Shown: piece after piece, positions 5,331 to 5,354 of the stretch
Numbering within the stretch: the stretch's first letter is position 1
How the letters are laid out: each line of letters starts with the position of its first letter
Source: an uncultured Microcoleaceae cyanobacterium
Lineage (GTDB): Bacteria; Cyanobacteriota; Cyanobacteriia; Cyanobacteriales; Microcoleaceae
Direction of reading: 5' to 3'
Length of the DNA: 5,354 nt
Assembly: GCA_938083405.1 (NCBI GenBank)
Contig: CALKCV010000051.1
Location: forward strand, 1-5,354
Made by a program: the position numbers and the translations under genes
The notes under the pieces: model-generated
Seen by the model: the letters and a program-made list of their open reading frames with translations, nothing else
The model's database searches: none
Told to the model about the DNA's origin: nothing

Positions 5331-5354
5331 AATTAATAATTAATAATTAATAAT
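5331..5354. repeat. AATTAAT heptamer tandem array, cut by window end
   Basis: Three perfect AATTAAT units (5331-5337, 5338-5344, 5345-5351) plus AAT run to the last base, starting 3 bases after the rseP stop. The 7-bp period fits the short tandemly repeated repetitive sequences of filamentous cyanobacteria. The true length is unknown because the array leaves the window. Confidence 0.8.

Noticed and set aside
5331..5354. CRISPR array at the window end
   Set aside because: The repeat unit is 7 bp with no spacers; it is a simple heptamer tandem array.

Overview
The window looks like chromosomal DNA from a phycobilisome-bearing, probably filamentous, cyanobacterium. It carries phosphoribulokinase of the cyanobacterial Calvin-cycle type and a ferredoxin-NADP reductase with the CpcD-like phycobilisome-anchoring domain. 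It also has HIP1 octamers (GCGATCGC at 1458, 2126, 4246 and 5304) and heptamer-type short tandem repeats typical of such genomes. The species cannot be named from this sequence.

Layout. (1) 1-480: the decayed remains of a plus-strand mcrC gene, a methylcytosine-type restriction component. A middle segment appears fused to the native C-terminus, with the nuclease core missing. (2) 480-822: a small hairpin, a strong terminator-like hairpin reading leftward, and a 156-bp MITE-like element (12-bp terminal inverted repeats, 8-bp target duplication) inserted in the 3' region of prk. (3) 823-1827: prk on the minus strand. (4) 1828-2538: a 711-bp divergent intergenic region with a possible prk promoter, a dispersed repeat and a hairpin in the petH leader. 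(5) 2539-3729: petH on the plus strand, followed by a GC-rich rho-independent terminator. (6) 3787-4230: a gene-free stretch holding a 94-bp palindromic element with perfect 19-bp arms, a second rightward terminator, a second copy of the dispersed repeat and the rseP promoter region. (7) 4231-5328: rseP, an intramembrane site-2 protease. (8) The window ends inside an AATTAAT heptamer array.

The genes are separate transcription units rather than an operon. prk and petH are divergent and functionally linked: PetH makes the photosynthetic NADPH, and Prk spends ATP to regenerate the CO2 acceptor. RseP is a membrane protease with no evident link to either. No new multi-gene system is visible. The parts that merit a second look are the mcrC remnant, the MITE in the prk 3' region, the 20-bp module shared by two unrelated palindromic elements, and the internal petH start that could give the short FNR isoform.
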